The notes under the pieces: generated by a model
Database searches by the model: none
Told to the model about the DNA's origin: nothing
Seen by the model: only the letters and a program-made list of their open reading frames with translations
Translations under genes and position numbers: made by a program
In this document: in pieces, positions 15,743 to 24,455 of the stretch
Layout of the letters: each line of letters starts with the position of its first letter
How positions within the stretch are numbered: the stretch's first letter is position 1
Assembly (NCBI GenBank): GCA_019638805.1
Contig: JAHBTA010000004.1
Coordinates: 1-64,000 of the forward strand
DNA from: Microbacteriaceae bacterium
GTDB taxonomy: Bacteria; Actinomycetota; Actinomycetes; Actinomycetales; Microbacteriaceae
Reading direction: 5' to 3'
DNA length: 64,000 bases

Positions 15743-16743
15743 GCCGTCTGGACGAAGAACGGCGTGCGCGCGGGCGCGTCGATCAGCCCGGTCAGCTCGT
15801 CGTCGACCACGAGCACGCTGAGCGATGCCCCGGCCATCTCGAGGGAGGTCACGTACTCCCCGACGTACGAGCGGTGGATCGAGATGCCCGCCTCGGTCAG
15901 GCGCGTCCTGACCCGGCGGTACAGCACGTAGAGCTCCTCGAGCGGGGTGGATCCCAGTCCGTTGACGAGGACGACCACCCGGCTGCCGGAGGCGATCGGC
16001 AGGTCGGCGAGCACCGCATCCAGCATCTGATCGGCGACCGCGTCGGCCCTCTCGAGCGGCCCGCGGTGGATGCCGGGCTCGCCATGGATGCCCATGCCCA
16101 GCTCCATCTGCCCCTCCGGCAGCTCGAACGTGGGCTTCCCCACCGAGGGCAGGGTCATGGGCGAGAGCGCCACCCCGAAGGTGCGCAGCGATGCGGCGGC
16201 GTGCTCCACGACCCGGATGACCTCGTCGAGGCTCGCCCCGCGCGCCGCGGCGGCGCCCGCCACCTTGTACAGCAGCACGATCCCCGCGATTCCGCGGCGC
16301 AGCTCCTCCTGGCCGGCCGGGGCCGACGCGACGTCGTCCGCGCCCACCACGGTGCGCACCTCGATGCCCTCCGCGTCGGCCAGCTCGGCCGCCAGGTCGA
16401 AGTTCATGAGGTCGCCGCCGTAGTTGCCGTAGAGGTAGAGCACCCCGGCCCCGCCGTCCACCGCGCGGGTCGCCTGAAGGATCTGCTCGGCCGACGGGGA
16501 GGCGAAAACATCGCCCACCGCCACGCCGTCGAGCAGACCCTCCCCGACGTACCCGAGGAAGAGGGGGAGGTGTCCCGAGCCTCCCCCCGTCACGATCCCG
16601 ACCTTTCCGGGCCGGGGCGCGGCCGCCGCGACGAGCGCGTGCACGTCGTCGGCGGCGGACCGCAGCTGATCGGGGTGGGCACCCAGGATGCCCTCGAGCA
16701 TCTCGACCACGAAGTGCTCGGCGTCGTTGATGAGCTTCCGCAT
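15739..16743 (-). CDS. dhaK: DhaK-type kinase subunit (dihydroxyacetone kinase family)
   Basis: A 334-residue DAK1-domain protein with GIVTGGGSGHLPLFLGYVG near residue 49, NYGGDLMNFD in the middle and GMGIHGEPGI carrying the substrate-binding His. The covalent hemiaminal His is what defines ketose specificity in the family. The partner DhaL overlaps it by 4 bp. It follows the DapA-family gene by 23 bp and shares its promoter, which contains the GntR operator. With a lyase encoded just upstream, phosphorylation of the C3 or C4 cleavage product is a reasonable role. Confidence 0.87.
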   Translation of the reverse strand: MRKLINDAEHFVVEMLEGILGAHPDQLRSAADDVHALVAAAAPRPGKVGIVTGGGSGHLPLFLGYVGEGLLDGVAVGDVFASPSAEQILQATRAVDGGAGVLYLYGNYGGDLMNFDLAAELADAEGIEVRTVVGADDVASAPAGQEELRRGIAGIVLLYKVAGAAAARGASLDEVIRVVEHAAASLRTFGVALSPMTLPSVGKPTFELPEGQMELGMGIHGEPGIHRGPLERADAVADQMLDAVLADLPIASGSRVVVLVNGLGSTPLEELYVLYRRVRTRLTEAGISIHRSYVGEYVTSLEMAGASLSVLVVDDELTGLIDAPARTPFFVQTA

Positions 16744-16766
16744 TGCGCCTCCTCGGCGATCCGTTC

Positions 16767-17687
16767 CTAGACGACGCTCGGCGACAGTGCCGTCCGGGCG
16801 ATCTCGAGCCCCGCCTCGAGCTGCTGGAGCTCGTCGGCCGTGAGCGGCACGAAGGGCAGGCGGGCCGGCCCCATGCGACGACCCTGAAGCTCGGCGACCG
16901 CCTTGACCCAGGCCGGCCAGTTCTGGCCGTTCATGACCGCGCGCGTGAGCGGTGCGAGCGCGTAGTGGATCCGCTGCGCCTCCGCGAAGTCGTTGCGCTT
17001 GATGGCCTCGAGCATCGCGATCGACTCGGCCGGGAACATCGCCCCCGTGCCGGAGATCGACCCGGTGGCGCCCATGGCCAGGCCGGGGAACAGCAGGTGA
17101 TCCTGCGCCCAGGTGACGGAGATGACGTCGCCGACGGTGTCGATCAGTTCGGACAGCGTGGCCAGCGAGCCGCCCACGCTCTCCTTGGTCGCGACGATCG
17201 CGCCGATCTCGGCGAGACGCCGGGTGACCGCGGGAGTCACCGGGTTGTGGATCAGGACGTTGTAGATCGTGACGGGGAGACCGCCGTCGCGCCGGATCCG
17301 GTCGTAGAAGTCGATCATGCCGGCGAAGTTCGCCGACTGGTAGATCGGCGGCGTCACCATGACGCCGCGCGCTCCGACCGCCTTGGCGCCCTGCGCCCGT
17401 GTGACGGCCTCGCGCGTCGAGGTCGTGATGATCCCGGTCATGACCGGGATGCGGCCGGCGACGTGGTCGACCGCGATGCGGGTGAGCTCGATGAGCTCGT
17501 CGCGCTCCAGGGCGTGCCCCTCACCGGTGCTGCCCCCGATCACGACTCCCGTCACCGGGAACTGCAACTGGTAGTCGATCTCCTCGTGGAAGCCCTCGAT
17601 GTCGAGCTCGCCGTCCTGAGTGAAGGGCGTGTAGAGCGGCGGGAAGATCCCGACGATCTCGTCCTTCGTGAGCCCATCTGCGGTCAT
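16767..17687 (-). CDS. DapA-family lyase/dehydratase (dihydrodipicolinate synthase/N-acetylneuraminate lyase superfamily)
   Basis: A 306-residue TIM-barrel enzyme. The Schiff-base Lys is in VATKESVGGS, the catalytic Tyr in TIYNVLIHNP and the carboxylate-binding loop in IGGSTGEGHALERDE. True DapA would sit with lysine genes. Here the setting is a sugar-type operon, so an aldolase or dehydratase acting on a 2-keto-3-deoxy acid is more likely. It is the first gene of the dhaK-dhaL operon and has a perfect operator palindrome 38 bp upstream of its start. Confidence 0.85.
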   Translation of the reverse strand: MTADGLTKDEIVGIFPPLYTPFTQDGELDIEGFHEEIDYQLQFPVTGVVIGGSTGEGHALERDELIELTRIAVDHVAGRIPVMTGIITTSTREAVTRAQGAKAVGARGVMVTPPIYQSANFAGMIDFYDRIRRDGGLPVTIYNVLIHNPVTPAVTRRLAEIGAIVATKESVGGSLATLSELIDTVGDVISVTWAQDHLLFPGLAMGATGSISGTGAMFPAESIAMLEAIKRNDFAEAQRIHYALAPLTRAVMNGQNWPAWVKAVAELQGRRMGPARLPFVPLTADELQQLEAGLEIARTALSPSVV

Positions 17688-17724
17688 GTCGATGCGTGTC
17701 CTCTCGCTTCACGTCTGCAGGAAC

Positions 17725-17736
17725 ATTATCGATAAT
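17725..17736. promoter_or_regulatory. GntR operator copy 3, perfect palindrome ATTATCGATAAT
   Basis: With its flanking C and G the palindrome extends to 14 bp. It lies 38-49 bp before the DapA-family start. The same motif occurs twice around the GntR gene 3.3 kb away, which links the two operons into one regulon. Confidence 0.65.
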
Positions 17737-17875
17737 GGCCGGGCAAAGCAAGCGGCATCGCGACGAGGTCCGCGCGAGGTGGCCGGCCGGCCACCGGGCT
17801 GGTCGCTGCCAGGGCCACCACAGGGGTCGCCGCAGGCGCGCCGACAGGGGCTACCGGGAGGGCTTCAGAACGAGG

Positions 17876-18070
17876 TCAGATCGCGCGGCGCGCGGCAGCG
17901 GTGCTGCCCGCGCCGAGAGTGCGCAGCTCGGCCGAGACCCGGGCCCGCCGCGCACGCGACGGACGCGCATCGCGGGGCAACCGCTCCGGGGACGCGCGCA
18001 GCAGGCGGCGGGGTGCGTCCAGCATCCAGTCGGCCGGCGAGGCGACCGGGACCTCCCAGACCGTGCTCAC
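17876..18070 (-). CDS. Small basic ORF coupled to the HNH gene, 64 residues
   Basis: The GTG start is in a GTGA overlap with the HNH endonuclease stop. The product begins VSTVWEVPVASPADWMLDA and continues with an Arg-rich tail (RPSRARRARVSAEL). No domain is recognised. High Arg/Ala content makes it possible that this is a chance open frame in GC-rich DNA; the exact overlap is the only positive evidence. Confidence 0.35.
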   Translation of the reverse strand: MSTVWEVPVASPADWMLDAPRRLLRASPERLPRDARPSRARRARVSAELRTLGAGSTAAARRAI

Positions 18071-18564
18071 GCCGCGGTCACCAGGAACTCGTCCCACTGC
18101 GGCTGCGGACGCTCGACGCCGCGCACCAGCCAGGCGGTGCCGTGCGGGGCCCTCGGGGTAACGTGCATGGTCCAGCCCATCTCGTGCGGAGTGCGGTCCC
18201 CCTTCACATTGTTGCAGCGCAGGCAGCAGGCCACCAGGTTCTCCCACGAGTCGGCCCCGCCGCGCGAGCGCGGGATGACGTGGTCGATCGTCGAGGCGGC
18301 CCCGGCGCAGTAGGCGCAGCGCTGCGAGTCGCGGCGGAGCACCCCGCGGCGCGAGACCGGGACGTTGCGCCCCGACGGGATGCGCACGTACCGCCGCAGC
18401 AGGATGACGGAGGGGCGCTCCCACTCCCCCGATGCGCTGACCACCGGGTTGCCCTCGTCGGAGGCCAGCAGCGACGCCTTGCCCTCCAGGACGAGCACGA
18501 GGGCTCGTTTGAAGGACACGACCGCCAGCGGCTCGTATCCGGCGTTGAGTACCAGGGTGCGCAC
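18067..18564 (-). CDS. HNH endonuclease family protein
   Basis: A 165-residue protein of the short actinobacterial HNH family. It begins VRTLVLNAGYEPLAVVS. The nuclease region has CAYCAG, then STIDHVIPRSRGG (first His of the ββα-metal fold), then ENLVACCLRCNNVKGDR with the second CxxC and Asn. The CxxC pairs form a zinc clip. The GTG at 18564 has a GAGAGGAG site 5 nt before it; the frame extends upstream to 18732 but only through the leader. Substrate is unknown and it is often a housekeeping gene in this group. It is preceded by a leader ORF and a terminator, so its expression may be attenuated. Confidence 0.8.
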   Translation of the reverse strand: MRTLVLNAGYEPLAVVSFKRALVLVLEGKASLLASDEGNPVVSASGEWERPSVILLRRYVRIPSGRNVPVSRRGVLRRDSQRCAYCAGAASTIDHVIPRSRGGADSWENLVACCLRCNNVKGDRTPHEMGWTMHVTPRAPHGTAWLVRGVERPQPQWDEFLVTAA

Positions 18565-18640
18565 ATCGGCTCCTCTCGAAGGCGCCTGCACGGCTTGCAG
18601 GCATTCGATCCCCGGGCCAGCCCAGACCAGGAGGAGGACG

Positions 18641-18673
18641 AAAAAGGGCGCCGTCGAAAATCGACAGCGCCCT
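18641..18673 (-). terminator. Factor-independent terminator between leader ORF and HNH gene
   Basis: On the minus strand GGGCGC-T-GTCGA pairs with TCGAC-G-GCGCCC across a TTT loop, with one G-U pair, followed by TTTTT. It begins right at the stop of the leader ORF and is 77 nt upstream of the HNH start, the position of an attenuator. Confidence 0.75.
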
Positions 18674-18743
18674 AGACGATCACGCGCCGTATGCGGAAGA
18701 CCACACGTGCATCCGTGGTGGGGATGCTGCATGTCCCGCGCAT
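18672..18743 (-). CDS. 23-residue leader ORF upstream of HNH gene
   Basis: ATG at 18743, stop TAG at 18672-18674. An AGGAG site lies at 18752-18756, spaced 8 nt from the start, and a hairpin (CTCTCG-TGTTC-CGAGAG, 18759-18775) lies just upstream of it. The product starts MRGTCSIPTTDARVV and ends in an Arg/Ile/Val-rich tail. A terminator starts at its stop codon. It is either a leader peptide that controls the HNH gene or a free-standing small protein with its own terminator. It fills most of the 320 bp between the HNH and NlpC/P60 genes. Confidence 0.5.
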   Translation of the reverse strand: MRGTCSIPTTDARVVFRIRRVIV

Positions 18744-18794
18744 ACGACTGACTCCTGGCTCTCGTGTTCCGAGAGCATCAGGCTAACGCGAGAG

Positions 18795-18827
18795 CCGGTA
18801 ACAGCGGTGCAACGGCGCGGTTACCGG
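18795..18827. promoter_or_regulatory. Dyad CCGGTAAC / GTTACCGG in the leader promoter region
   Basis: Perfect 8-bp arms are separated by 17 bp, with a TTGCAC element within the spacer on the minus strand. It lies about 50-85 bp upstream of the leader ORF and 59 bp beyond the NlpC/P60 stop. It could be an operator for the leader-HNH transcript or the end signal of the NlpC/P60 transcript. Confidence 0.3.
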
Positions 18828-18885
18828 TTGCAGAGATGCCGGGGTCGGCGCGCAGCGCCGCAGGAGCGGCGGCGCGACCGTGGGC

Positions 18886-19602
18886 TCAGATCCCGTACCG
18901 CACGAACCAGTGGTTCGGGTTGTATATCGGGCGGACCTCGACGACCGTGCCGGGCCGCGGCGCATCGATCATCATGTTGCCGCCCAGGTAGATGCCGACG
19001 TGACCGCCGCCGTCCATGACCACCAGGTCGCCCGGCAGCGCGTCGGAGGGCGAGATGATCGCACCGCCGCCCGCGCCCTGCCCCTGGCGGGACGAGGAAT
19101 GCGGCAGCGAGACGCCGAACTGGGCGTAGACGTACTGGGTGAAGCCCGAGCAGTCGAAGCCGGACGGGTTGTCGCCGCCGTAGCGGTACGGCACGCCCTG
19201 GTACTTCTTGGCCACCTTGACCACCTGGTCGAGGTTGAAGCTCGGGTAGGGCGGGTTCTTCAGGAAGTCGGCGACGGTCGGGCCCGTCCAGGCGCGATAC
19301 TCGGCCGCAAGCGCGACGCGCGCCATCTCCGCGGCCGAGGTGACCTTGTAGGTGTCGCGCTTGACCGCGGCAGCGACCACGTCATCCCCCACGCTGAGCG
19401 ACTGGGCCCCGGTCTCGCGCAGTGCCTGCAGTTCGGCGGTCTCCGCGCCGTCCTGCTGACTCTGCAGCGCGTACGCGGGAAGCGCGACCGTGAAGAAGAG
19501 CCCGGGGACCACGAGCGCCATGATGGCGAGGTTGAGGATCGCCGGGCGCTTGCGCTGGGGACTGCGGGAGGTTCCGAACACCGAGAAGGTCCTGCGTTTC
19601 AT
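18886..19602 (-). CDS. Secreted NlpC/P60 peptidoglycan endopeptidase
   Basis: A 238-residue exported hydrolase. A basic N-terminus (KRRTFSVFGTSRSPQRKR) precedes one hydrophobic segment (LAIMALVVPGLFFTVALPAYAL) that acts as signal peptide. The C-terminal NlpC/P60 domain has the catalytic Cys in FDCSGFTQYVY and the His in GGGHVGIYLG. It should cleave peptide stems of cell-wall peptidoglycan during growth or division. The space between signal peptide and catalytic domain is a short helical linker. No riboswitch is visible in the 93 bp upstream. Confidence 0.9.
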   Translation of the reverse strand: MKRRTFSVFGTSRSPQRKRPAILNLAIMALVVPGLFFTVALPAYALQSQQDGAETAELQALRETGAQSLSVGDDVVAAAVKRDTYKVTSAAEMARVALAAEYRAWTGPTVADFLKNPPYPSFNLDQVVKVAKKYQGVPYRYGGDNPSGFDCSGFTQYVYAQFGVSLPHSSSRQGQGAGGGAIISPSDALPGDLVVMDGGGHVGIYLGGNMMIDAPRPGTVVEVRPIYNPNHWFVRYGI

Positions 19603-19695
19603 TCGCTCGTGCGGGTGGGAAAAACACCACGAGTTTACGCGAGGGCCCTCGCGCGGGCCAGCCGAGGCATCCGGACTGGGGGGATTCCCAGGGTC

Positions 19696-20388
19696 CTAGG
19701 CGCCGATGTAGATGTGCTGCGCCACCTCGTTCGGCAGCTCGAGTCCTTCGCCCGCGCCCTCGGCCTGCACGAGCACGTACGACCCGGCCGCGCTGAGCGT
19801 CACCGACGCCCCGGGCAGAACCCCGGCCGCCTGCAGCTGCTGCAGCAGCTCGGGCTCGAATTGCACGGGCTCGCCCAGCCGGCGGATGACGCCCGAGACA
19901 GCGGCGGTCTCGCCCGTCGTGCGCTCCACGATGTTCACGACGCCCTCGAGGAACCGGCCGGCGGGCTTGTCGCCCAGCTCGTCGAGCGCCGGGATCGGGT
20001 TGCCGTAGGGCGACTCCTTGGGGTGATCCAGCAGCTCGAGCAGGCGGCGCTCCACCTGCTCGCTCATGACGTGCTCCCAGCGGCAGGCCTCGTCGTGCAC
20101 GTACGCCCAGTCGAGCCCGATGACATCCGACAGCAGTCGCTCGGCCAGCCGGTGCTTGCGCATGACGTGCAGCGCCCGCACGCGCCCCTCGGGTGTGAGG
20201 GCCAGATGACGGTCGCCTTCCACCACCACGAGCCCGTCGCGCTCCATACGCCCGATGGTCTGCGAGACGGTGGGGCCGGAGTGCCCGAGGCGCTCCGAGA
20301 TGCGGGCGCGCAGCGGAACGATCGCCTCCTCCTCGAGATCGAGGATCGTGCGCAGATACATCTCCGTCGTATCGACCAAGTCCGTCAC
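19696..20388 (-). CDS. DtxR/IdeR-family metal-dependent regulator
   Basis: A 230-residue protein that keeps the DtxR layout. The helix-turn-helix is SGPTVSQTIGRMERDGLV. The metal ligands are visible in MYLRTI, RKHRLAERLL and HDEACRWEHVM (Cys and two His with Glu), and a C-terminal SH3-like domain ends the protein. It binds DNA with Fe2+ or Mn2+ and represses uptake genes. Two DtxR-type boxes before the HtaA haem gene at 47.8 kb are likely targets of it or a paralogue. The start is GTG; a TAGGCT box 6 bp before it suggests a leaderless mRNA. Confidence 0.9.
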   Translation of the reverse strand: MTDLVDTTEMYLRTILDLEEEAIVPLRARISERLGHSGPTVSQTIGRMERDGLVVVEGDRHLALTPEGRVRALHVMRKHRLAERLLSDVIGLDWAYVHDEACRWEHVMSEQVERRLLELLDHPKESPYGNPIPALDELGDKPAGRFLEGVVNIVERTTGETAAVSGVIRRLGEPVQFEPELLQQLQAAGVLPGASVTLSAAGSYVLVQAEGAGEGLELPNEVAQHIYIGA

Positions 20389-20418
20389 ACGACCAGCCTA
20401 CCTTTCGGTCGACCGTAG

Positions 20419-21540
<1,122 letters not shown>

Positions 21541-21553
21541 GTAGCCTGAACCC

Positions 21554-21787
21554 ATGCGGTTCTGGCTGAAGCAGCACGAGCGCCGGCCCGAACCCGAGGC
21601 CCTCAAGACCGACGACCGCGCGGCCATCCTCACCGGGCTCGTGCTGTGGCTCGTGGCCCTGGGCGGGCTACTGGTCTTCCTGCCCGCCGTCCTCGACGCC
21701 GGTCACGGCTGGTGGCTCTGGTGCGTCCTCATCGGCCTCGGCCTCGGCCTCGTCCTGCTCGTCTTCGCCCACCGCAAGCAGGTCTGA
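21554..21787 (+). CDS. DUF2530 membrane protein
   Basis: A 77-residue protein with two transmembrane helices (AAILTGLVLWLVALGGLLVF and WLWCVLIGLGLGLVLLVF) and a basic tail HRKQV, matching the actinobacterial DUF2530 family that commonly follows serC. Function unknown. TAGCCT lies 6 bp before the ATG, so it may have its own leaderless promoter. Its last 120 bp are also the antisense coding end of the DUF3027 gene. Confidence 0.8.
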   Translation: MRFWLKQHERRPEPEALKTDDRAAILTGLVLWLVALGGLLVFLPAVLDAGHGWWLWCVLIGLGLGLVLLVFAHRKQV

Positions 21788-22090
21788 GTCTTCGAGAGCC
21801 CGGTACTCCTCCAGCCGCTGCGACCACGGCACCCACTCCGGAGCCAGCAGCGCACCGTCGCCCGGGAGCAGCTCGGCCTCGAGCACGGTCGGGGCCTCCC
21901 CCTCCAGCTCGACGAGGCTCACGTTCCACATCCAGCCCGGGTAGCCGCCCAGCGATGACGAGAAGCGCAGCGTCATCACGCCGTCGGCATCCGAGGTCTC
22001 GCCCAGCAGGTCACCGACCGTGCCCGGCGCGGCCACCTCGGCGAGCGCCTCACGCGCCAGCTGTTCCCGCTCGGCCGCCGTCACGCTCAC
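21668..22090 (-). CDS. DUF3027-type protein
   Basis: A 140-residue protein with the family-like pattern MTLRFSSSLGGYPGWMWNVSLVELEGE and APEWVPWSQRLEEYRALE. The tail is strongly acidic (DEQDEAEAEADEDAPEPP) and is encoded antisense to the membrane helices of DUF2530. The GTG at 22090 is in a GTGA overlap with the cold-shock gene stop, so the two are translationally coupled. Function unknown; pairing with a cold-shock protein hints at a nucleic-acid-related role. Confidence 0.75.
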   Translation of the reverse strand: MSVTAAEREQLAREALAEVAAPGTVGDLLGETSDADGVMTLRFSSSLGGYPGWMWNVSLVELEGEAPTVLEAELLPGDGALLAPEWVPWSQRLEEYRALEDSDLLAVGEDEQDEAEAEADEDAPEPPAVTGVEDGGQEDQ

Positions 22091-22467
22091 GAATCCAGAT
22101 CGTCCGCGACCTTGCGCAGCACGGCCGCGACCTTCGAACCCTGCGAACGCTCCGGGTAGCGCCCGCGCCGCAGTCCCGCGCCGATGCTGTCGAGCAGCTT
22201 CACCAGATCTTCCACGACGATCGCCATGTCGTCGGCGGAGCGCCGGTTGAGCTTGCTGAGGCTCGTGGGCGACTCGATGACGCGCACCGAGAGCGCCTGC
22301 GCGCCCTTCTTGCCGTCGGCGATGCCGAACTCCAGGCGCGTACCCGAACGGACCGTGGCGCCCTCGGGCAGCGCGGACGCGTGCAGGAAGACCTCGGTGC
22401 CATCGTCGGATGCGATGAAGCCGAAGCCCTTCTCCTCGTCGTAGAACTTGACCCTGCCGGTGGGCAT
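22087..22467 (-). CDS. Cold-shock-domain protein with C-terminal extension
   Basis: A 126-residue protein. The first 65 residues are a cold-shock domain with the RNA-binding motifs KGFGFIASD and VFLHASAL. The remaining about 60 residues form a helical extension (SADDMAIVVEDLVKLLDSIG, then RSQGSKVAAVLRKVADDL) absent from short CspA proteins. It probably acts as an RNA chaperone. The ATG at 22467 follows a GAGGAAGG site; upstream frame extension to 22611 is discarded because the domain starts right at this Met. Confidence 0.88.
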   Translation of the reverse strand: MPTGRVKFYDEEKGFGFIASDDGTEVFLHASALPEGATVRSGTRLEFGIADGKKGAQALSVRVIESPTSLSKLNRRSADDMAIVVEDLVKLLDSIGAGLRRGRYPERSQGSKVAAVLRKVADDLDS

Positions 22468-22571
22468 GCGCCGCGCCTTCCTCGTTTCGGCCGGGTCGTA
22501 TCCTGGAGGGATGTCCCAGGCCCCGGTTCGGGTCAATCGTACCGAACCCATCCGCGTCCCGAGGGCGGACG

Positions 22572-24455
22572 ATGCCTGACGCGAACGGCACGGTGCTCGC
22601 CTTCGCCGCACGACTGCGGGGGCTCGACGACGAGGCCCTCACCCGCCTGGTGACGGCGCGCGGGGTGCGCGACCACGGCATCCACGACTTCTTCGACCTC
22701 GCCGAGGCGCTCCTGGACCGCGCCTCGGTGCAGCACGCCCTCGAGCGCCTCGACCGGGGCACGCTCGCGATGCTCGCCACCGCGGGAGAGCTCGCCGCCG
22801 TCACCGGGGCCCCCAGCGCGGCCGAACTCGCCCGGCGGCTCGGCGTCGACGCCGCGGAGCTCGGCCGGCGCACGACGCTCGCGGTCGAGGCGGGTCTGCT
22901 CGCCGAGGACTCCGGCCGGTACGTGCCGTGGGATGCGGTGACCGAGCAGCTGCGCGCCTGGCCGTCGTCGGGTCTCCCCACGGCACCGGAGCTTGCGAGC
23001 GCGCCGCCGCCTGCCGCGCTGGAACCGGTGTCGTCATCCGATGCGCGCTTCGTGGACCGCGGCGCGGGCGACCGGGCGTTCGCGACGCTCGTCGCCGTGA
23101 CCGAGCTGCTCTACGCGCTGCGCGCCGAACCCGCGCGCCGGCTCGCCCGCGGCGGCACCGCCCTGCCCGACGCGCGACGGCTCGCGACGGCCGCGTCGGT
23201 CGAACCCGAGGACGTCGACCTGCTGCTCGACATCGCCTCGCGCGCCGGGCTCGCGGATGCCGGGGCCGACTGGACGGCGAACCCCGCCGCCGAGACGTGG
23301 CTGACCGCGTCGCGCCTGGAGCGCTGGGCCGTGCTCGCGGGCGGATGGCGCGACCGGCTCCCCGAGGAGCTGCACGACCTGCTGCGCCAGCGCGCGCATG
23401 CGGTGTGGGGCGGCGGGCTGCTCGACTACCTGGGCTGGCTGTACCCGGCGGGCGGGACGTGGATCCGCGAGCGCGCCGAGCAGGCCGCGCGCGAGGCCGA
23501 GCTGCTGGGCATCACGGGCTCCTCGACGCCGTCCACGCCGGGCGCCGCCTTGCTGCTCGACGGACCGGAGGCGGCCACCACCGCGATGGCGGAGCTGCTG
23601 CCCGCCGAGGTCGACAAGGTGTACCTGCAGCCCGACCTGAGCGTCATCGCGCCCGGCCCCCTCGAGGCGCGCCTCGACGCGCGGCTGCGCGTCTTCGCCG
23701 ACGCGGAGCCGGGCGGGCTCGCGTCGAGCTACCGGGTCACCGCGCAGAGCGTCACCCGGGCGCTCACCGCGGGGGAGAGCGCCGAGGGGATCAGGGAGGT
23801 GCTGTCCGTGATCTCGCTGACCGGCATCCCGCAACCCCTGCAGTATCTGCTGGATGACACGTCCGCGCGGTTCGGGGCCCTGCGGGTGGGGTCGCTGGAT
23901 CCGGGGGCGGGCGCGCCGGATTCGCCGGACGCCGGGGCGTCCTCGTACGTGCGCTCCGATGACCCGGCGCTGCTGGACCGGGTCGTCGTGGACCAGAGCC
24001 TCGCCGTGCTGGTGCTGCGACGCACGGGCGCGCACCGCGCGGTGACGCGCTTCGACGCCGGGGTGCTGTACTGGGCGCTCGCCGACGCGCGGTACCCGGT
24101 GGTCGCGGAGGACGCCTCCGGCGCGGTCGTCGTCATGCGCCGCGAGCGGCGGTCCGGTGCTCCCGCGGTGGTGGGCGATGACACCGCCGCGATCCTCGTG
24201 CAGCGTGTGCGCGCGGGGGCGGCCGAGGAGCCAGAGGAGACCGGGCAGGCGTGGCTGGCCAGGCAGCTCGAGCTGGCGATCCGCAACAAGCTCACCGTGA
24301 ACGTCGTGGTGCGCATGCCGGACGGCTCCGAGACCGGGTACCCGCTCGAGCCGGCCGCCCTGGCCGGGGGGCGGCTGCGCGCGCGCGACCGCCGCTCCGA
24401 CATCGAGCGCACCCTGCCGCTCTCGCACATCGTGGCGGTCACCCCGCTCGGTTGA
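22572..24455 (+). CDS. Helicase-associated domain protein (partner of XPB)
   Basis: A 627-residue protein of the actinobacterial family with an XPB/Ssl2-like helicase-associated domain. It always sits just upstream of the XPB helicase, as here. The N-terminal half is Ala/Arg/Leu-rich and helical. The C-terminal region shows PAEVDKVYLQPDLSVIAPGPL and GIPQPLQYLLDDTSARFG, typical of this domain. It has no Walker motifs and so is not a helicase itself. A role in DNA repair with XPB is inferred. Confidence 0.82.
   Translation: MPDANGTVLAFAARLRGLDDEALTRLVTARGVRDHGIHDFFDLAEALLDRASVQHALERLDRGTLAMLATAGELAAVTGAPSAAELARRLGVDAAELGRRTTLAVEAGLLAEDSGRYVPWDAVTEQLRAWPSSGLPTAPELASAPPPAALEPVSSSDARFVDRGAGDRAFATLVAVTELLYALRAEPARRLARGGTALPDARRLATAASVEPEDVDLLLDIASRAGLADAGADWTANPAAETWLTASRLERWAVLAGGWRDRLPEELHDLLRQRAHAVWGGGLLDYLGWLYPAGGTWIRERAEQAAREAELLGITGSSTPSTPGAALLLDGPEAATTAMAELLPAEVDKVYLQPDLSVIAPGPLEARLDARLRVFADAEPGGLASSYRVTAQSVTRALTAGESAEGIREVLSVISLTGIPQPLQYLLDDTSARFGALRVGSLDPGAGAPDSPDAGASSYVRSDDPALLDRVVVDQSLAVLVLRRTGAHRAVTRFDAGVLYWALADARYPVVAEDASGAVVVMRRERRSGAPAVVGDDTAAILVQRVRAGAAEEPEETGQAWLARQLELAIRNKLTVNVVVRMPDGSETGYPLEPAALAGGRLRARDRRSDIERTLPLSHIVAVTPLG

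Noticed and set aside
19603-19695. Possible cyclic-di-AMP (ydaO) riboswitch upstream of the NlpC/P60 gene
   Set aside because: Only 93 bp are available and no ydaO-like conserved segments or paired stems are visible.
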